Positions 40,558 to 49,723 of a DNA stretch of 64,000 bases are shown piece after piece. Origin of the DNA: Butyrivibrio sp. (GTDB taxonomy: Bacteria > Bacillota > Clostridia > Lachnospirales > Lachnospiraceae); the NCBI GenBank assembly GCA_022486625.1, contig JAKVKH010000012.1:1-64000 (forward strand). Reading direction: 5' to 3'. How positions within the stretch are numbered: the stretch's first letter is position 1; every line of letters starts with the position of its first letter. The notes under the pieces were generated by a model. It ran no database searches and was not told the origin of the DNA. It saw only the letters and a program-made list of their open reading frames with translations. A program made the translations under genes and the position numbers.

Positions 40558-41943
40558 ATGAAAAAGAAACTCGTTAGTGCAGTAATGTGTTTGGCAATGG
40601 TTTCTTCCGTACTTGCAGGCTGCGGTTCATCAGCTGCAACAGGAACATCAACCGGTGCATCAGCAGGAACATCAACAGATACAACAGCATCTTCTGACAC
40701 AGCAGCATCTACGCAGGCAGCAGCGGATACATCCGCAAGTACAGCAGGTGCAGGCAAGGTTTACTATTTGAACTTCAAACCTGAAGCTGACGAACAGTGG
40801 CAGGCACTTGCAAAGACATACACACAGGAAACAGGTGTCCCTGTAACAGTTGTTACAGCAGCATCCGGTGAATATGAGACAACACTTCAGTCTGAAATGG
40901 CTAAGAGTGATGCTCCGACACTGTTCCAGGTAAATGGTCCTGTTGGTCTTAAGAACTGGGTGGATTACTGCTATGATCTGTCTGGTTCAGATATTTACAA
41001 ACAGCTTACAAGTGATAACTATGCACTTAAAGGTGATGATGGTGCTGTTGACGGAATTGCATATGTAATCGAGTCCTATGGTATTATTACCAATAAGACA
41101 CTGCTGAAGAAAGCAGGTTATACAACAGATGACATTCAGTCCTTTGCAGATCTTAAGAAGGTAGCTGAAGACATCACAGCAAGAAAAAAGGATCTCGGCT
41201 TTGCAGCATTTACATCTGCAGGTATGGATTCCTCATCTGACTGGAGATTTAAGACACATCTTGCAAACCTTCCGATCTACTTTGAATATCAGCAGGATGG
41301 TATCACATCTTCACCGGCCATCAAGGGAACCTTCCTTGATAACTATAAGAACATTTTTGATCTGTACATTAACAATTCCACATGTGATCCGAAAGAACTT
41401 TCTTCCAAGACTGCAGATGATTCCAGAAATGAGTTCCTGGATGGCAAGGCTGTCTTCTATCAGAATGGTTCATGGGAATATTCTGCACTGTCTGCAAAAT
41501 ACACAGATGATGAACTGGCTATGATCCCGATCTACACAGGTGCCGGAGACGAAGCAAAGCAGGGCCTCTGCACAGGTACAGAGAATTACTGGTGTGTAAA
41601 TAAGAATGCTTCTGAAGATGATATCAAGGCAACACTTGACTTCATGAACTGGTGTGTAACTTCTGAAGAAGGAACAAAGGCTATGGCAAATGACATGGGC
41701 TTCACAATTCCTTTCAAGACAGCACAGGCTTCTCCGAACGTATTTGTAAAACAGGATCAGGCTTATACAGAAGCTGGCAAGACACCTGTATCATGGAACT
41801 TCACAACAATGCCTTCAGAAGAATGGAAGAATACTCTTGGTTCTGCTCTGACAGCATATGCAGCAGGAACAGGCAGCTGGGATGATGTAAAGAAAGCATT
41901 CGTTGACAACTGGGCTACAGAGTACAAGCTGGCGAATGGCTGA
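40558..41943 (+). CDS. Sugar ABC transporter substrate-binding lipoprotein
   Basis: The 461-residue protein has a lipoprotein signal peptide with lipobox LAGC at 19-22 (lipidated Cys22), a 40-residue Ala/Thr/Ser linker, and a family 1 solute-binding domain (about 63-461). Motifs include NGPVGLKNWVDYCYDL and SEEGTKAMANDMGFTIPFKT. It would capture a mono- or oligosaccharide at the cell surface for the two permeases that follow. AAAGGGAGG precedes ATG 40558. A terminator between it and the permease should give more binding protein than permease. The substrate cannot be read; nearby GH51 suggests arabino-oligosaccharides, which is inference. Confidence 0.93.
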   Translation: MKKKLVSAVMCLAMVSSVLAGCGSSAATGTSTGASAGTSTDTTASSDTAASTQAAADTSASTAGAGKVYYLNFKPEADEQWQALAKTYTQETGVPVTVVTAASGEYETTLQSEMAKSDAPTLFQVNGPVGLKNWVDYCYDLSGSDIYKQLTSDNYALKGDDGAVDGIAYVIESYGIITNKTLLKKAGYTTDDIQSFADLKKVAEDITARKKDLGFAAFTSAGMDSSSDWRFKTHLANLPIYFEYQQDGITSSPAIKGTFLDNYKNIFDLYINNSTCDPKELSSKTADDSRNEFLDGKAVFYQNGSWEYSALSAKYTDDELAMIPIYTGAGDEAKQGLCTGTENYWCVNKNASEDDIKATLDFMNWCVTSEEGTKAMANDMGFTIPFKTAQASPNVFVKQDQAYTEAGKTPVSWNFTTMPSEEWKNTLGSALTAYAAGTGSWDDVKKAFVDNWATEYKLANG

Positions 41944-41987
41944 TTAACAAAAAAATCAGAGATTACAGGATAAAAGTAAATGGTTAC

Positions 41988-42021
41988 AAAGGGGCAGGCA
42001 GTTGATGCCTGTCCCTTTTTT
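41988..42021 (+). terminator. Intrinsic terminator between the binding protein and permease genes
   Basis: GGGGCAGGCA (41991-42000) pairs with TGCCTGTCCC (42006-42015), followed by TTTTTT. As an internal, partial terminator it would lower permease expression relative to the binding protein, a common arrangement in binding-protein-dependent transporters. Confidence 0.8.
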
Positions 42022-42042
42022 CAAAAGAAAGGCTTATGCCAA

Positions 42043-42894
42043 ATGGAAAAAGCAATTAAAAGATACTGGCCGGTATTCATCCTGCCGACATTGATTGCAT
42101 TTGCAATCGGATTTGTATGGCCCTTTATCTGGGGAATCTATCTCTCTTTCTGTAAGTTTTCAACCGTCAGTAAGGTAGAGTTTGTCGGATTTTCCAATTA
42201 TACGAAGATTTTTATTGACGACAGTTTTTCACATGCGTTCTGGTTTACAGCGCTCTTTACGGTAGTATCCACATTGACAATCAATATTCTCGCGTTTCTG
42301 GTAGCTCTTTTACTGACGCGCGGAATCAAGGGAACGAACATTTTCCGTACGGTCTTCTTCATGCCGAACCTGATCGGTGGTATCGTACTTGGTTATATCT
42401 GGCAGATTCTGCTGGACGGACTCCTTTCCAACTGGGGAAAGCCTCTCCTGGCGCTGGATGCAAGAGCCGGATTCTTTGGACTCCTGATCCTGATGAGCTG
42501 GCAGCAGATCGGATATATGATGATCATCTATATTGCAGGACTTCAGAATGTTTCTCCGGATCTGATTGAAGCAGCGGAGATTGATGGTGCTACGCCCTGG
42601 CAGGTACTTCGCAAGGTCAAAATCCCCATGGTAATGCCGAGTATCACAATCTGTACCTTCCTGACGCTGACCAATTCCTTCAAGCTCTTCGATCAGAACC
42701 TGTCTCTGACAGGTGGTGATCCGGCAAAACAGTCACAGATGCTGGCACTCAATATTTACGATACCTTCTATGGCAGAAGCGGTGCGCAGTGGAAGGGAAT
42801 CGGGCAGGCCAAGGCTGTGGTATTCTTTATTCTGGTTGTTGTGATTGCACTGATCCAGCTTAGGGCAACGAAATCGAAGGAGGTGCAGGCATAA
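42043..42894 (+). CDS. Sugar ABC transporter permease (CUT1, MalF-like)
   Basis: The 283-residue integral membrane protein has six predicted segments and the EAA loop EAAEIDGATPWQVLRKVKIPMV (about 185-206), which contacts the ATPase. It pairs with the next permease. The start at 42043 (EKAIKRYWPVFILPTLIAFA) is chosen over 41980, which lies in the terminator hairpin. No ATPase gene is in this operon, so a shared MsmX-type ATPase encoded elsewhere is likely. Confidence 0.93.
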   Translation: MEKAIKRYWPVFILPTLIAFAIGFVWPFIWGIYLSFCKFSTVSKVEFVGFSNYTKIFIDDSFSHAFWFTALFTVVSTLTINILAFLVALLLTRGIKGTNIFRTVFFMPNLIGGIVLGYIWQILLDGLLSNWGKPLLALDARAGFFGLLILMSWQQIGYMMIIYIAGLQNVSPDLIEAAEIDGATPWQVLRKVKIPMVMPSITICTFLTLTNSFKLFDQNLSLTGGDPAKQSQMLALNIYDTFYGRSGAQWKGIGQAKAVVFFILVVVIALIQLRATKSKEVQA

Positions 42895-43754
42895 TGAACA
42901 GAGCACAGGTTCTTTCGAGAAGAAAAGCAGTCATCAACACAATTGTTACCGTGGTACTGGGTATCATAAGTGTGTTTTATATTTACCCGATTTTCATGAT
43001 TCTCATGAATTCATTAAAGCAGGAATCAGCGATTTCTACGAATACTGCATTTGAACTTCCGAGTGCGGCGACGTTTGCCGGACTTTCGAACTATGTATAT
43101 GGCGTGACACAGATGGACTTTTTATCTTCCTTCCTGTATTCATTGCTGATCACCATTTCCTCGGTGGTACTGATTATTCTCTGCTGTTCCATGGCAGCGT
43201 GGTATATTTCAAGAGTAAACAGTCCGTTATCAAAGGGAATGTATTACCTTTGCGTATTTTCGATGGTTGTGCCGTTCCAGATGGTCATGTTCACACTGGC
43301 CAAGACTGCAGATACCTTAAAGCTGAACAATCCCTTCAATATCTGCATTATTTATCTGGGTTTTGGTGCAGGACTTGCAGTGTTCATGTTCACCGGCTTC
43401 ATGAAGTCCATGCCGATTGAAATTGAAGAAGCAGCAATGATCGATGGCTGCAGCCCGTTGAAGATGTTTTTCAGTGTGGTAATGCCGATTACCAAGCCGA
43501 CCACGATATCCACTGCAATTCTGGAGACCATGTGGGTATGGAACGATTACCTTTTGCCGACACTGGTTCTGGATATAAAAAAATATCGTACGATTCCAAT
43601 GGATATTCAGTATTTCCGCGGAAGCTATGGCAGTGTACAGATGGCGCCGATGATGGCCTGTATTATGATTACCATCGTTCCGGTTATCATCATGTACCTG
43701 ACCTGTCAGAAATATATTATTGAAGGTGTTGTTGCAGGCGCAGTAAAGGGCTGA
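42894..43754 (+). CDS. Sugar ABC transporter permease (CUT1, MalG-like)
   Basis: The 286-residue protein has six membrane segments and the EAA loop EEAAMIDGCSPLKMFFSVVM (about 180-200), followed by the MalG-type WVWNDYLLPTLVL segment. Its ATG shares one base with the previous gene's stop (TAATG), so the two are translationally coupled and form a heterodimer. It is the last gene of the operon; a terminator follows at 43781. Confidence 0.93.
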   Translation: MNRAQVLSRRKAVINTIVTVVLGIISVFYIYPIFMILMNSLKQESAISTNTAFELPSAATFAGLSNYVYGVTQMDFLSSFLYSLLITISSVVLIILCCSMAAWYISRVNSPLSKGMYYLCVFSMVVPFQMVMFTLAKTADTLKLNNPFNICIIYLGFGAGLAVFMFTGFMKSMPIEIEEAAMIDGCSPLKMFFSVVMPITKPTTISTAILETMWVWNDYLLPTLVLDIKKYRTIPMDIQYFRGSYGSVQMAPMMACIMITIVPVIIMYLTCQKYIIEGVVAGAVKG

Positions 43755-43780
43755 GGCACCTTCGGCCATCAGCTCATTTT

Positions 43781-43815
43781 AAAAGGACTTCTGCTTTGGG
43801 GCAGGAGTCCTTTTT
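43781..43815. terminator. Intrinsic terminator after the sugar transporter operon
   Basis: AAAAGGACT-T-CTGC (43781-43794) pairs with GCAG-G-AGTCCTTTTT (43801-43815). The A-rich left arm also lets it serve the convergent gene that ends at 43847. Confidence 0.82.
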
Positions 43816-43846
43816 GTATGGCAGGGTTCATGGATAATCGCAAAGG

Positions 43847-45037
43847 TTATTGTTCTGCAGGTTTCTTTTTCTGTACTCTTTTTCTGGCAGTACGGATCGG
43901 GATTCGTGTTTTTGTAACGGGCTCCTGTGCAGGAGCAGAAGAACCGGATGCAGCCGGTACAGAGGGTGCTGCTGCAGGTGCTTCTGCTGGATCTGTCAGA
44001 ACGGCCTTATCGCCGCGCTCCAGATGGATGCAGTCAATCTTTTTATCCAGGAAGACAGAAAATTTGGTCACACCATTTTTCTTGATTGTGGCATTCAGAT
44101 TTGGATTGACTTTCTGCAGTTCACTCTTGAGTTTACCCGTATTCATTACATTCGTATGGCAGCGATGAAAGATTTCAATAATCTGCTTTTCCACATCCTG
44201 AATGGAGGATCCGTTTAAAGATACCCAGACAGCTTTATTGCGGGTAGCAACCGTCAGAGATTCGAAATCCTTGAGGTAAGAGGACAGTTTACTGTAGTTG
44301 TAATTGCGGATATCAAAATCCGGATAGATTTTAACCAGGCGGCTGCCGATTTCACCAAGACCGGTTTCCTTGCCGATGGCATTGTTATCCGTGATCATTT
44401 TGATGATGGTATTTTCAATTGCGGTACGTGTACTTGCCACGCTCTGTTCCTCTGATTCTGCATCAGAGATCTGCGGCGCTGCGCCGGAGGAAGAGGCAGC
44501 TGCGGGCAGCAGATTGTCAGCTTCATCATCAGAAGCTTCGTCCTCTGATGATGACTCGTCTTCTGATGAAGACTCGTCTTCATTGATATCATTCTGAATG
44601 ATATCAAGAAAGACGAAACGTTCACAGGAAGCACGGAAAGATTCCGGTGTCTTTTTTTCTCCCATACCAATGACAACCATACCTGCTTCGCGGATTCTTG
44701 TTGCGAGTTTATTGAAATCTCCATCACTGGAAACAATGCAGAAGCCCTCTACTTCTCCGGAATACAGGATATCCATGGCATCGATGATCAGACCGATGTC
44801 GGAAGCATTTTTGCCGGGAGTGTTGTTGGGCTGCATGATCGGCGTCAGGGAATAGCGTGATGCGCAGGACAGCCAGCCTTTTAAGCGTGGCTGCGACCAG
44901 TCACCATACATACGGCGGATTGTTACCTTACCGTATTTGGACAGCTCACTTAAGATGCTTTCCGTATATTTCCAGCCGATATTGTCCACGTCGATCAGAA
45001 GCGCAATATTGATATCGCGGTTTTCATTGTCGTCCAT
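43847..45037 (-). CDS. NYN domain protein with OST-HTH (LOTUS) domains
   Basis: The 396-residue protein has an N-terminal NYN (PIN-like) nuclease domain (about 1-150) with acidic residues in IALLIDVDNIGWK, IGLIIDAMDI and CIVSSDGDFN. A very acidic Ser/Glu/Asp linker follows (about 150-185). Then come an OST-HTH winged-helix domain (about 208-280, IGSRLVKIYPDFDIRNYNYS and KDFESLTV) and a second related module (about 282-345). The C-terminus is proline/alanine-rich and ends in a basic tail (RTARKRVQKKK). Such proteins probably bind and cleave or degrade RNA; no specific function is established. No partner gene is adjacent. Confidence 0.85.
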   Translation of the reverse strand: MDDNENRDINIALLIDVDNIGWKYTESILSELSKYGKVTIRRMYGDWSQPRLKGWLSCASRYSLTPIMQPNNTPGKNASDIGLIIDAMDILYSGEVEGFCIVSSDGDFNKLATRIREAGMVVIGMGEKKTPESFRASCERFVFLDIIQNDINEDESSSEDESSSEDEASDDEADNLLPAAASSSGAAPQISDAESEEQSVASTRTAIENTIIKMITDNNAIGKETGLGEIGSRLVKIYPDFDIRNYNYSKLSSYLKDFESLTVATRNKAVWVSLNGSSIQDVEKQIIEIFHRCHTNVMNTGKLKSELQKVNPNLNATIKKNGVTKFSVFLDKKIDCIHLERGDKAVLTDPAEAPAAAPSVPAASGSSAPAQEPVTKTRIPIRTARKRVQKKKPAEQ

Positions 45038-45199
45038 CAGATTCCTCCAATAGCTGTCTCTGCAGCATAAGTGTATTTTCGTATTTATATCTGTTTATCT
45101 CTATTATGCCATTTTCAGAAAGGTTTGTGTGAGATTATACAGTTATTTTTTACGTACATTTTTTCACAAATGCTGCTTGAAGATTCTTAACACCTGCTA

Positions 45200-45335
45200 T
45201 ATGATGAAAACCGGATAAGGAAGTGATTTAGGCCCTTATCCGGCAGAAAGATGTTTGATACTTATATCATAAAGCTCAGCTGTAATGAAATAAGCATGAC
45301 AGGATGGCCTGATCATAAAGAGATCAGGTTTTTTT
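45200..45335 (+). promoter_or_regulatory. Structured leader with terminator before the CPA2 antiporter (candidate riboswitch)
   Basis: Three paired elements are visible. A closing helix TATGAT (45200-45205) with ATCATA (45266-45271) encloses a strong hairpin with arms CCGGATAAG (45211-45219) and CTTATCCGG (45235-45243) around a 15-base loop. After a linker (45272-45307), CCTGATC (45308-45314) pairs with GATCAGG (45322-45328), followed by seven T residues. The terminator ends 24 bases before the ATG at 45359, with the ribosome-binding site (GGAGG) between. This is the shape of a transcription-attenuation leader, in a 321-base gap that holds nothing else. No known riboswitch class was recognised by eye. 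Confidence 0.6.
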
Positions 45336-45358
45336 AATGGAAATTTCGGAGGTAAAAA

Positions 45359-46558
45359 ATGGAATCATATTCTTTTCTGATGTATCTGGCGGTTATTTTA
45401 ATCTCGACAAAGGTACTGGGACTTTTTTCCAGAAAAATCAATGCACCTGCGGTTTTTGGCGCAATTATTGCGGGGATTATTCTGGGGCCTTCTGCGCTGA
45501 ATCTGATCAGTTTTGACAGCCAGGATGGTATTTTTATTGAAACAGTTGCAGAAGTCGGTGTTATTCTGCTGATGTTCTCTGCGGGACTTGAAACAGACCT
45601 CGATGAAATCAAAAAAGATGGCAAGGCTTCTTTTGTTGCTGCAATGATTGGTGTGATTGTACCTTTGATCGGCGGGACCTTATGTTATCTTCAGTTCTTT
45701 CATACAACAGGTGGTAAGGATGAGATGCTCAAGGCGTTGTTTGTCGGTGTATCACTTACGGCGACTTCTGTCAGCATTACGGTAGAAACACTTCGCGAAC
45801 TGGGCAAACTGACTGGAAAGGTTGGAAATACAATCCTTGGCGCAGCGGTAATGGATGATATTATCGGAATCATTGTATTGACAATTGTATCAGGAATGAA
45901 AGATGCAAGCATCAGCATCGTGGTGGTGCTTGCAAAGATCGTACTGTATCTTGTTCTGATCTGTGTCCTTTTATTTATTACATCGAAGCTCAGACCGATC
46001 ATTGAACGCGGAGATGAGAAAAGAAGGATTGTCATACTGACAGTGGCGTTCTGCTTTATTCTTGCGTTTGTGTCAGAACGCTATTTTGGAATTGCCGATA
46101 TTACAGGAGCTTATTTTGCAGGCCTGATGCTTTGCAGCATGAAGGTAAGGAAATACATCAGTCGCAGAGTAGAAATTGCATCTTATCTGATTTTTTCACC
46201 GGTATTTTTTGCCAGTATCGGGCTCAAGACCAGCATCAGCGGATTTGATCTGCATATGCTGCTGTTCTGTGTGGCACTTCTGGTGATCGCAATTATCAGT
46301 AAGGTCATCGGCTGCGGTCTGGGAACAAGGCTCTGCGGATATTCCGGAAAAGAATCTCTGCAGGTGGGTGTCGGCATGATTTCCAGAGGAGAAGTTGCAC
46401 TGATCGTTGCACAGAAGGGATACCAGTATGGCCTTGTAGATAATACGCTGTTTGCGCCGATTGTTCTTGTGGTTATTGTAACGACCCTGATCACACCGGT
46501 TCTGCTGAAGATTGTCATGAAAAATGATGATGGGGATGCAGAAAAAACAAAAATATAA
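45359..46558 (+). CDS. Cation:proton antiporter, CPA2 (NapA/KefB) family
   Basis: The 399-residue protein has about 12-13 membrane segments with the CPA2 signatures LGLFSRKINAPAVFGAIIAG, LMFSAGLETDLDEIKK, and VMDDIIGIIVLTIVSG containing the double aspartate that binds cations (NapA-type). The late motif MISRGEVALIVAQKGYQ is typical. There is no C-terminal TrkA-N domain, so it is the short form. It exchanges Na+ or K+ for protons across the membrane. GGAGG precedes the ATG by 8 bases. A structured leader lies upstream. Confidence 0.93.
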   Translation: MESYSFLMYLAVILISTKVLGLFSRKINAPAVFGAIIAGIILGPSALNLISFDSQDGIFIETVAEVGVILLMFSAGLETDLDEIKKDGKASFVAAMIGVIVPLIGGTLCYLQFFHTTGGKDEMLKALFVGVSLTATSVSITVETLRELGKLTGKVGNTILGAAVMDDIIGIIVLTIVSGMKDASISIVVVLAKIVLYLVLICVLLFITSKLRPIIERGDEKRRIVILTVAFCFILAFVSERYFGIADITGAYFAGLMLCSMKVRKYISRRVEIASYLIFSPVFFASIGLKTSISGFDLHMLLFCVALLVIAIISKVIGCGLGTRLCGYSGKESLQVGVGMISRGEVALIVAQKGYQYGLVDNTLFAPIVLVVIVTTLITPVLLKIVMKNDDGDAEKTKI

Positions 46559-46587
46559 TGCAAGTTAAAAAAGCAGAGATATGATGG

Positions 46588-46622
46588 TATAATTAGATTC
46601 GAGTGCAGAGACATTCGAATCT
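46588..46622 (+). promoter_or_regulatory. TATAAT followed by a palindrome before the TSCPD gene
   Basis: TATAAT (46588-46593), with a weak TTAAAA at 46565-46570 as -35 (17-base spacing), is followed directly by an inverted repeat of AGATTCGA (46595-46602) and TCGAATCT (46615-46622). The hairpin would form at the 5' end of the transcript or act as an operator. Confidence 0.5.
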
Positions 46623-46676
46623 GATTTATGTTGTAATGCAACCTCAGCAAAAGCAAAAAAATGAATGGAGAAAATA

Positions 46677-46934
46677 ATGGTAAAGATATATAAAACAAAA
46701 GGCACATGCTCTACGCAGATTGATCTGGAAGTGGAGGACGGTGTAATCAGATCTGTCGGTTTTACCGGTGGATGCAATGGTAATCTGCAGGGCATTTCCA
46801 GGCTTGTGGAGGGCATGAAGGCAGAAGATGCAATTGCAAAGCTTAAAGGAATCCGCTGCGGATACAAGAGTACGTCCTGTCCGGATCAGCTTTCAAAGGC
46901 ACTCGAAGAAATCCTTGCAGAAGAGAAGAACTGA
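46677..46934 (+). CDS. TSCPD domain protein (TIGR03905 family)
   Basis: The 85-residue protein reads VKIYKTKGTCSTQIDLEVED then VGFTGGCNGNLQGISRLVEG, with cysteine motif CGYKSTSCPDQL that gives the TSCPD domain its name. The domain also occurs at the end of vitamin B12-dependent ribonucleotide reductases; free-standing members are common in Clostridia and uncharacterised. Three conserved cysteines could bind metal. The start at 46677 has GGAG upstream. It lies 38 bases before murG. Confidence 0.88.
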   Translation: MVKIYKTKGTCSTQIDLEVEDGVIRSVGFTGGCNGNLQGISRLVEGMKAEDAIAKLKGIRCGYKSTSCPDQLSKALEEILAEEKN

Positions 46935-46972
46935 CAGGCGCCAGTTTATCAAATAAGAAGAAGGCGAACAGC

Positions 46973-48049
46973 TTGAATAAAAAAATTGTCCTGACAGGTG
47001 GTGGTACTGCCGGTCATGTAACACCGAATATTGCACTGATTCCATTTCTGAAGGAAGCAGGCTATGACATCATTTATATCGGTTCCTATGATGGAATCGA
47101 AAAAAAACTGATTGCAGATTACGGGATTCCGTATTATGGTATTGCAACCGGTAAGTTTCGCAGATATTTTGACCCGAAGAACTTTTCAGATCCGTTCCGT
47201 GTATTGAAGGGTTATGGTGAAGCACGCAGAATTCTGAAGAAGGAAAAGCCGGATGTTGTGTTTTCCAAGGGAGGATTTGTCAGCGTGCCTGTTGTTAATG
47301 CGGCACATTCACTGCATATTCCGTGCATTTTGCATGAATCAGACATGACACCGGGGCTTGCCAATAAGCTCTGTGTCAAGGCAGCCAGGAAGATCTGCTG
47401 TAATTTTCCGGAGACAGTCAATATGCTTCCGGCGGATAAGGCCATATTGACAGGAACCCCGATCCGTTCAGAACTCTCTGAAGGCTCAGCGGCGGCAGGT
47501 CGTGCGTTCTGCGGGTTTACGGATGATAAACCGGTGCTGATGGTTATTGGCGGAAGTCTTGGCGCGCAGTCAGTCAATGAGACAGTGCGATATGCGCTTC
47601 CAAAGTTACTCAAAGAGTTCAATGTGGTTCATATCTGCGGAAAAGAGAAGATGGATAACCTGAAGCTTTCGGTTCCGGGATATAAGCAGTTTGAATATGT
47701 AAAAACGGAACTGAAGGATCTTTTTGCAATGGCTGATATCGTGGTATCAAGAGCCGGAGCCAATTCGATCTGTGAGCTTCTTGCGCTTCATAAGCCAAAC
47801 GTACTGATTCCCCTGTCTGCCAAAAACAGCAGAGGAGATCAGATTCTAAATGCCAGAAGCTTTGAACAGCAGGGCTTCAGTATGGTAATTGATAATGATG
47901 AGCTCGATGAAGACATTCTGATCAGTGATATCCATGAAGTTTTTGCAAACAGAGACAGGTATAAAGAAAATATGAGTAAGAGCAGTCAGCATAATGCGGT
48001 ACAGACCATTATGGGGCTGATTGAAGAAGCGACAGAGACAGGCAGATAA
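46973..48049 (+). CDS. murG: UDP-GlcNAc:lipid I N-acetylglucosaminyltransferase MurG
   Basis: MurG converts lipid I to lipid II at the inner face of the membrane during peptidoglycan synthesis. The 358-residue GT28 protein has the N-terminal GGTAGHVTPNIAL loop (about 9-21) and HESDMTPGLANKL, and the UDP-GlcNAc-binding C-terminal part with GGSLGAQSVN and SRAGANSICELLAL. The start is TTG at 46973. It is outside the usual dcw cluster here, which is common in Lachnospiraceae. Confidence 0.95.
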   Translation: MNKKIVLTGGGTAGHVTPNIALIPFLKEAGYDIIYIGSYDGIEKKLIADYGIPYYGIATGKFRRYFDPKNFSDPFRVLKGYGEARRILKKEKPDVVFSKGGFVSVPVVNAAHSLHIPCILHESDMTPGLANKLCVKAARKICCNFPETVNMLPADKAILTGTPIRSELSEGSAAAGRAFCGFTDDKPVLMVIGGSLGAQSVNETVRYALPKLLKEFNVVHICGKEKMDNLKLSVPGYKQFEYVKTELKDLFAMADIVVSRAGANSICELLALHKPNVLIPLSAKNSRGDQILNARSFEQQGFSMVIDNDELDEDILISDIHEVFANRDRYKENMSKSSQHNAVQTIMGLIEEATETGR

Positions 48050-48072
48050 AGTAAATAGAGATTTTATTATAA

Positions 48073-48112
48073 AAAAACGGTTGCCTGCATGAATTAGCAG
48101 ACAACCGTTTTC
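48073..48112. terminator. Bidirectional terminator between murG and pgi
   Basis: AAAACGGTTG(CC)TGC (48074-48087) pairs with GCA(GA)CAACCGTTTT (48098-48111). Both convergent genes end beside it. Confidence 0.82.
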
Positions 48113-48114
48113 AA

Positions 48115-49464
48115 TTAAAGTCTCTTGCGAAGTGCTTCGGTCATATCTTCATAACCGGGCTTACCAAGAAGGGCAAACATGTTCTTCTTGTAACTTTCCA
48201 CACCAGGCTGGTTGAATGGATTAACACCCAGCAGATATCCGCTGACGCCGCATGCGAACTCGAAGAAATAGAACAGCTCGCCGAGATAGAACTCGTTCTG
48301 CTCCGGAACGTGTACCATGAAGTTCGGAACATTACCATCTGTATGTGCCAGAACAGTACCATTCATGGCCGCCTTGTTTGCAAACTCAACTGTCTTTCCT
48401 GCAAGGTAGTTCAGACCGTCAAGATCTGTCTCTTCCTTACCGATGGTCAGAGATTTTTTACTCTTCTCGATGTTGATGACAGTCTCGTACATGATACGGG
48501 AACCATCCTGAATGAACTGACCCATGGAGTGCAGGTCTGTAGTCAGGTCAACGCTTGCCGGGAAGATACCCTTCTGATCCTTGCCTTCGGACTCGCCGAA
48601 CAACTGCTTCCACCATTCGGAAACATAATGGACGCTGGGTTCATAGTTCGCAAGAATTTCAATTGCTTTGCCCTTACGATAAAGGATGTGGCGAAGTGCA
48701 GCATATTTCAGTGCATCATTATCTTTATAAGAAGATTCGAGTGCGAGCTTTCTGCCTTCTGCAGCACCTTCCATCAGCTTGGCAATATCAGCGCCGGATA
48801 CGGCGATCGGAAGAAGACCAACAGCGGTCAGTACAGAGAAACGTCCACCGACATCATCCGGAACAACGAAGCATTCGTAACCTTCTTCATCTGCTTCACT
48901 CTTTAATGCGCCGCGGGACTTGTCTGTTGTAGCATAGATTCTTTCTGCAGCACCCTTTTTGCCATATTTTTTGATCAGAAGTTCTTTGAAAATACGGAAT
49001 GCAATTCCGGGTTCTGTGGTAGTACCGCTCTTACTGATCATATTAACGGAGAAATCACGGTCGCCAACTACTTCAAGCAGATCGCTTAAGTAATTCGCAC
49101 TGATGGAATTACCGCAGAAGTAGATTTCCGGAGTCTTGCGGATTTCCTTGCTGACAATATTGTAGAAGCTGTGACGCAGGAAATTGATGGCAGCGCGTGC
49201 GCCAAGGTAAGAACCGCCGATACCGATGACAATCAGTACATCAGAATCTTTCTGAATCTTTGTAGCAGCCTTCTGGATTCTGGAAAATTCGTCTTTGTCA
49301 TAGTCTACCGGAAGATCGATCCAGCCAAGGAAATCATTGCCGGCACCTGTTTTGTCCAGCAGTACCTTTTTGGCATTCAGAACCTGAGATTCCATCATGT
49401 CGACTTCAGCATCATTTACAAACGGTGCTGCTTTTGAATAATCAAATGTTACTTTTGCACTCAT
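48115..49464 (-). CDS. pgi: Glucose-6-phosphate isomerase
   Basis: Pgi interconverts glucose 6-phosphate and fructose 6-phosphate in glycolysis. The 449-residue protein has the short bacterial length. Signature 1 is seen around [19 protein letters not shown], with [14 protein letters not shown], the [18 protein letters not shown] segment, and the catalytic-lysine region [18 protein letters not shown] near the end. AAAGGAG precedes ATG 49464. It is convergent with murG and likely monocistronic. Confidence 0.96.
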   Translation of the reverse strand: MSAKVTFDYSKAAPFVNDAEVDMMESQVLNAKKVLLDKTGAGNDFLGWIDLPVDYDKDEFSRIQKAATKIQKDSDVLIVIGIGGSYLGARAAINFLRHSFYNIVSKEIRKTPEIYFCGNSISANYLSDLLEVVGDRDFSVNMISKSGTTTEPGIAFRIFKELLIKKYGKKGAAERIYATTDKSRGALKSEADEEGYECFVVPDDVGGRFSVLTAVGLLPIAVSGADIAKLMEGAAEGRKLALESSYKDNDALKYAALRHILYRKGKAIEILANYEPSVHYVSEWWKQLFGESEGKDQKGIFPASVDLTTDLHSMGQFIQDGSRIMYETVINIEKSKKSLTIGKEETDLDGLNYLAGKTVEFANKAAMNGTVLAHTDGNVPNFMVHVPEQNEFYLGELFYFFEFACGVSGYLLGVNPFNQPGVESYKKNMFALLGKPGYEDMTEALRKRL

Positions 49465-49723
49465 TGATTTATCTCCTTTTTTTCTATATGAAACGCGGAA
49501 AACGTATTCCTGACGCCCTTAAGTTTAGCAAAGTTGTATGATTATGGCAAGGGTTGTAAACAGTCCTGATCAAATTTTTTTAATCGGTTAGCCTGAAGAA
49601 TAAAGGACGATTGATCAAAAGAACTGTATTAAATGCAATTGTAAAACAGAAACGAAAGCAGCAAAATGGTGTAATGTTATATTAATAATGAAAAATGTTG
49701 TGCAGATTATGGGAGGAGAATGC

